Source: Caldisericota bacterium
GTDB taxonomy: Bacteria; Caldisericota; Caldisericia; Cryosericales; Cryosericaceae
Direction: 5' to 3'
Length of the DNA: 9,594 nt
Assembly (NCBI GenBank): GCA_026390215.1
Contig: JAPLGJ010000180.1
Coordinates: 1-9,594, forward strand
Part shown: in pieces, positions 7,118 to 9,594 of the stretch
Numbering within the stretch: position 1 is the stretch's first letter
How the letters are laid out: every line of letters begins with the position of its first letter
Notes under the pieces: model-generated
Seen by the model: only the letters and a program-made list of their open reading frames with translations
Told to the model about the DNA's origin: nothing
Database searches by the model: none
Program-made: the position numbers and the translations under genes

Positions 7118-7123
7118 CCTCCT
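7118..7123 (-). promoter_or_regulatory. Strong Shine-Dalgarno of ppdK
   Basis: Read on the minus strand the sequence is AGGAGG, followed by AACC and the ATG at 7113. It is the best ribosome binding site in the window and fixes the ppdK start against the longer in-frame ATG at 7185, which would lie inside glyS. It suggests ppdK is translated efficiently and independently of glyS. Confidence 0.85.
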
Positions 7124-7130
7124 GTCAGGC

Positions 7131-9206
7131 CTAGGTTAGCTTGGAATAGTCGCAAACAAGTCCCAGTATATACTTCAGGTAGCACAAAAGCAATAAGCGT
7201 GCGCTTCGCACGCGTTCGTCGGTGGCCATGACGAGGATGCGGTCAAAGAAAGCCGTGACAGGAACGGCGAGTTCCTCGCACGTCCGGATGGCCTCCGCAT
7301 ACTTCCTCACTGCCAGGAACTCAAGAATTCGTGGTGTGGCAGACTCGGCTGACTGTCTAAGCACAAGCTCCTCAGGATCCGTCAGAAGCAAGTCTGCAGG
7401 CAGGCTCGTCGCAGCAGGAAGCCCCTTGGTGATGTTCTGTATCCTGCGATGGCTGTCCGCAAGGGTCACGAGTATGGTATCGCCGGCCGCTTCGTGCAGT
7501 GCCTGCATGCGTTCGGGAACGGAACCCAGTTCGACGAGAGGAAGACTCTCGAGTGGGGCGTATTCTCTGGTCAGCTGTTTCTCCTTGAAATACTGGGCAA
7601 TGCGTCCTCTGAGATAGTCTATGACTCTCTGCCCCAGGTCTTCAGGGTGAGGAAGGGGTCCGGTGGTCAGGTATCCTTCAACAGCTTGCTGCACAAGTCT
7701 CTCCAGGTCAACAGACTCACGTGACTCGACGATTGTGCGGACGATGCCGTTGCCTGCACGCCGAAGGCCGTAGGGGTCTTCTGACCCGGAAGGGTTGAAG
7801 CCTGTGCCAAGGATGCCCGTGAGGGTGTCGACCTTGTCGATGACTCCGAGCAGTCGGCCGACTGTGGTTGATGCAATGTCCTCGGAAGGAGAGCGAGGCA
7901 CGTACTGTTCACGAATGGCGGACACAATATCTTGTGAGCCGCCGGCACGCGAGAGATAGACGCTGCCGATTTCCCCCTGGAGCGACGTATACTCCTTCAC
8001 CATGCTGGTAGCGAGATCGGCTTTGGAGAGGTGAGCTGCAGCGATGAGTGCTGCTTTCTCTTGCGGCGTCACCGAAGCGTACACGGTCGCGCAGGCTGCC
8101 AGTCGCTCGAGCCGAAGAGTCTTGGCGGCCATGGTGCCGAGCTTGTCCATGAAAATCAAGGTATCCAGCCGGCCCAGATATGCTTCCAGAGGCTCACGCA
8201 TGTCTTCCTGGATGAAGAAGGCTGCATCCAGAAGACGGGCATTGGCGACGCTTTCATTGCCTCGTCGCACGATGTCGATGAAATCTGTCAGGCCGTTGCG
8301 CACGCTCAGGAAGTGTGGAGTGACATTGCCATTCTGATCGTACACCAGGAAAGAGTGCATCTGTTGCTGAAGCACAGAGCGGACAACGCTTTCGGGGAGT
8401 TCGGTAGCTATGCTTGGGAGGTCTCCCAGGAAGACCGACGGGTATTCGACGAGGTTCACGACCTCGTCCAGCAGATCGCCCATATTGTCTCCAAGCTTGA
8501 GGCCTAGAGGCTTCAACAGCTTGTCTGCCTGTTTTTCGATCAGGCGGCGGCGTTCGGCGGGGTCTACGATGACGAATGCTTCACGCAGTCGTCGCATATA
8601 GTCTTGCGGCGACGTTACCGTTACTGGTTTCGGCTTGCCGATGCGGAGGCCGAACGTCGTGTTCGAACCCTGCACTCCGGCCACTTCCCAGTGAAGAACT
8701 TCGACGTCAAGGAGCGCAAGCAATCCACGAATGGGGCGCGCAAACTGGAACCCGGACTCTTCCCAGTGCATCATCTTGGGGAACGTCACTTCGTGCGGCA
8801 GGCGAGAGAGAAAGGCCTCGATGAGTTCTGAAGAGATCTGCCCGGTAACCGTCTTCCGGGCGTAGACGTAGGACTTGCCGACAACGTCCACGGTGTAGGT
8901 GTCGGCGGGATCCACGCCCTGTCCCCTGCAGAAGCCGACCAGAGCCGGCGTGGGATTCCCCTGAGCGTCATAGCTCGACGCCTTCGCCGGTCCCTTTACT
9001 TCCATTGTTCGGGCGTCCGTCTGCTCCTTGACGTTCTGAACCAGGACGACAAGGCGCCGTGGGGTGGAGAAGCCACGGACATCTCCGTGTCCAATGAAGG
9101 ACTCGTCGAGGTGTGTTGTAACGTGTTCGACCAGTTGCGCCTGAGCGCTGTCCACGAAGCGTGCCGGAAGTTCCTCAGTCAAGATCTCGATCAGCAAGTC
9201 ACTCAT
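7131..9206 (-). CDS. glyS: Glycine--tRNA ligase beta subunit
   Basis: Beta subunit of the bacterial alpha2beta2-type glycyl-tRNA synthetase. It binds tRNA-Gly and is needed for aminoacylation together with the catalytic alpha subunit. At 691 residues it matches the family length (about 690). Visible family segments in order are LLIEILTEELPARF at the N-terminus; STPRRLVVLV; FPKMMHWEESGFQFARPIRG; LLDEVVNLVEYPSVFLGDL; a central HD-like region with LSKADLATSMVKEYTSLQGEIG; the segment DKVDTLTGILGTGFNPSGSEDPYGLRR; and a C-terminal anticodon-binding region ending VTAFFDRILVMATDERVRSARL. The start at 9206 gives the conserved N-terminus; GGAG lies 10 nt upstream inside glyQ. It overlaps glyQ by 8 bp, as expected for subunits made in fixed ratio. 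Upstream in-frame sequence to 9308 is antisense-free glyQ coding DNA in another frame and not part of the protein. Confidence 0.98.
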   Translation of the reverse strand: MSDLLIEILTEELPARFVDSAQAQLVEHVTTHLDESFIGHGDVRGFSTPRRLVVLVQNVKEQTDARTMEVKGPAKASSYDAQGNPTPALVGFCRGQGVDPADTYTVDVVGKSYVYARKTVTGQISSELIEAFLSRLPHEVTFPKMMHWEESGFQFARPIRGLLALLDVEVLHWEVAGVQGSNTTFGLRIGKPKPVTVTSPQDYMRRLREAFVIVDPAERRRLIEKQADKLLKPLGLKLGDNMGDLLDEVVNLVEYPSVFLGDLPSIATELPESVVRSVLQQQMHSFLVYDQNGNVTPHFLSVRNGLTDFIDIVRRGNESVANARLLDAAFFIQEDMREPLEAYLGRLDTLIFMDKLGTMAAKTLRLERLAACATVYASVTPQEKAALIAAAHLSKADLATSMVKEYTSLQGEIGSVYLSRAGGSQDIVSAIREQYVPRSPSEDIASTTVGRLLGVIDKVDTLTGILGTGFNPSGSEDPYGLRRAGNGIVRTIVESRESVDLERLVQQAVEGYLTTGPLPHPEDLGQRVIDYLRGRIAQYFKEKQLTREYAPLESLPLVELGSVPERMQALHEAAGDTILVTLADSHRRIQNITKGLPAATSLPADLLLTDPEELVLRQSAESATPRILEFLAVRKYAEAIRTCEELAVPVTAFFDRILVMATDERVRSARLLLLCYLKYILGLVCDYSKLT
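7165..7193 (-). promoter_or_regulatory. Candidate sigma-70 promoter for ppdK inside the glyS 3' end
   Basis: The minus strand has TTGCTT at 7193-7188, a 17-bp spacer, then TATACT at 7170-7165. The -10 matches consensus at 5 of 6 bases; the -35 is weak at 3 of 6. Initiation would fall near 7158, giving a leader of about 45 nt that contains the AGGAGG site of ppdK. The motif overlaps glyS codons (around CYLKYILG), so it may be coincidental. If real, it would drive ppdK-dgt-dnaG-rpoD independently of glyQS. Confidence 0.3.
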
Positions 9207-9594
9207 GGTTTTCGTTCTCCAGGTAGAGGTTCGCGCAACCGTATGCGAGACGGCGTACGCGGGCAAGGTAGGCCATACGCTGAGAAACCCCGACGGTGCC
9301 ACGTGCATCGAGGATGTTGAACGTATGTGAGCATTTGAGGAGATACTCGTAGGCAGGAGTAATGAGTCTCTTGTCGATCATGCGCTGGGACTCCTTTTCG
9401 CAGAGGTCGAACATCGTAACAAGCGCCTCGATGTCGGCTTGCTCAAAGGAGTAGATGCTGTTCTCCCGCTCGACCTGTTGTCGCAGATCTCCATAGGTGA
9501 CGCCTTCATGCCATTCCAGTTCGTAGACGTTCGCTTTCTCCTGGACGAACATAGCGAGCCGTTCGAGACCATACGTTATCTCGACGGCAACGAC
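9199..9594 (-). CDS. glyQ: Glycine--tRNA ligase alpha subunit, C-terminal part (5' end outside the window)
   Basis: The last 131 residues of the catalytic class II subunit of heterotetrameric glycyl-tRNA synthetase, which forms glycyl-adenylate and charges tRNA-Gly. The reading frame is open to the right edge on an exact codon boundary and begins VVAVEITYGLERLAMFVQ, the class II motif 3 region typical of GlyQ. It continues with VTYGDLRQQVERENSIYSFEQAD and a helical C-terminus (FDLCEKES, PAYEYLLKCSHTFNILDARG, SQRMAYLARVRRLA). Full-length GlyQ is about 290-300 residues, so somewhat over half is missing. An ATG at 9552 is internal. The gene ends 8 bp inside glyS. In Firmicutes glyQS is often controlled by a glycine T-box, but any such leader would be outside this window. 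Confidence 0.97.
   Translation of the reverse strand, partial: VVAVEITYGLERLAMFVQEKANVYELEWHEGVTYGDLRQQVERENSIYSFEQADIEALVTMFDLCEKESQRMIDKRLITPAYEYLLKCSHTFNILDARGTVGVSQRMAYLARVRRLAYGCANLYLENENHE

Overview
This is a gene-dense stretch of a bacterial chromosome. Every supported gene lies on the minus strand, so transcription runs from the right edge to the left. In transcription order the genes are glyQ (3' part, 9594-9199), glyS (9206-7131), ppdK (7113-4462), dgt (4445-3339), dnaG (3244-1508) and the primary sigma factor rpoD/sigA (1508 to the left edge, lacking only about its last 15-20 residues). Junctions are tight: an 8-bp overlap (glyQ/glyS), 17 bp (glyS/ppdK), about 16 bp (ppdK/dgt), 94 bp (dgt/dnaG) and a 1-bp TGATG overlap (dnaG/rpoD). 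This looks like one operon, or a few overlapping transcription units. The longest gap without a gene is 94 bp, and it holds a strong inverted repeat.

The dnaG-rpoD pair is the core of the classical macromolecular-synthesis operon. Having glyQ-glyS upstream, with PPDK and a dGTPase-family HD protein between, resembles the arrangement in Firmicutes, especially Clostridia. In Bacillus the equivalent block is glyQ-glyS-ccpN-yqfL-dnaG-sigA. The heterotetrameric GlyRS and pyruvate phosphate dikinase fit an anaerobic or fermentative bacterium with pyrophosphate-linked glycolysis. The sequence is moderately GC-rich by eye, and several proteins depart from family consensus in places, so an uncultured or deep-branching lineage is possible. 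I cannot assign a phylum from this window alone.

Functionally, the block joins translation (glycyl-tRNA charging), carbon and energy flow (PPDK), dNTP pool control (Dgt), replication priming (DnaG) and housekeeping transcription (RpoD). That is the usual growth-linked logic of this operon. I see no mobile element, CRISPR array, tRNA, rRNA or defence system, and no clearly undescribed system.

The points most worth a second look are: a 3 x 75-bp in-frame tandem repeat in a long N-terminal extension of the sigma factor; two unusual residues in its region 4.2; a PPDK whose usual Thr-Ser-His regulatory/catalytic triplet reads Ser-Ala-His, with no PPDK regulatory-kinase gene next to it in this window; and two good RNA hairpins, one at the start of dgt and one in the dnaG leader.
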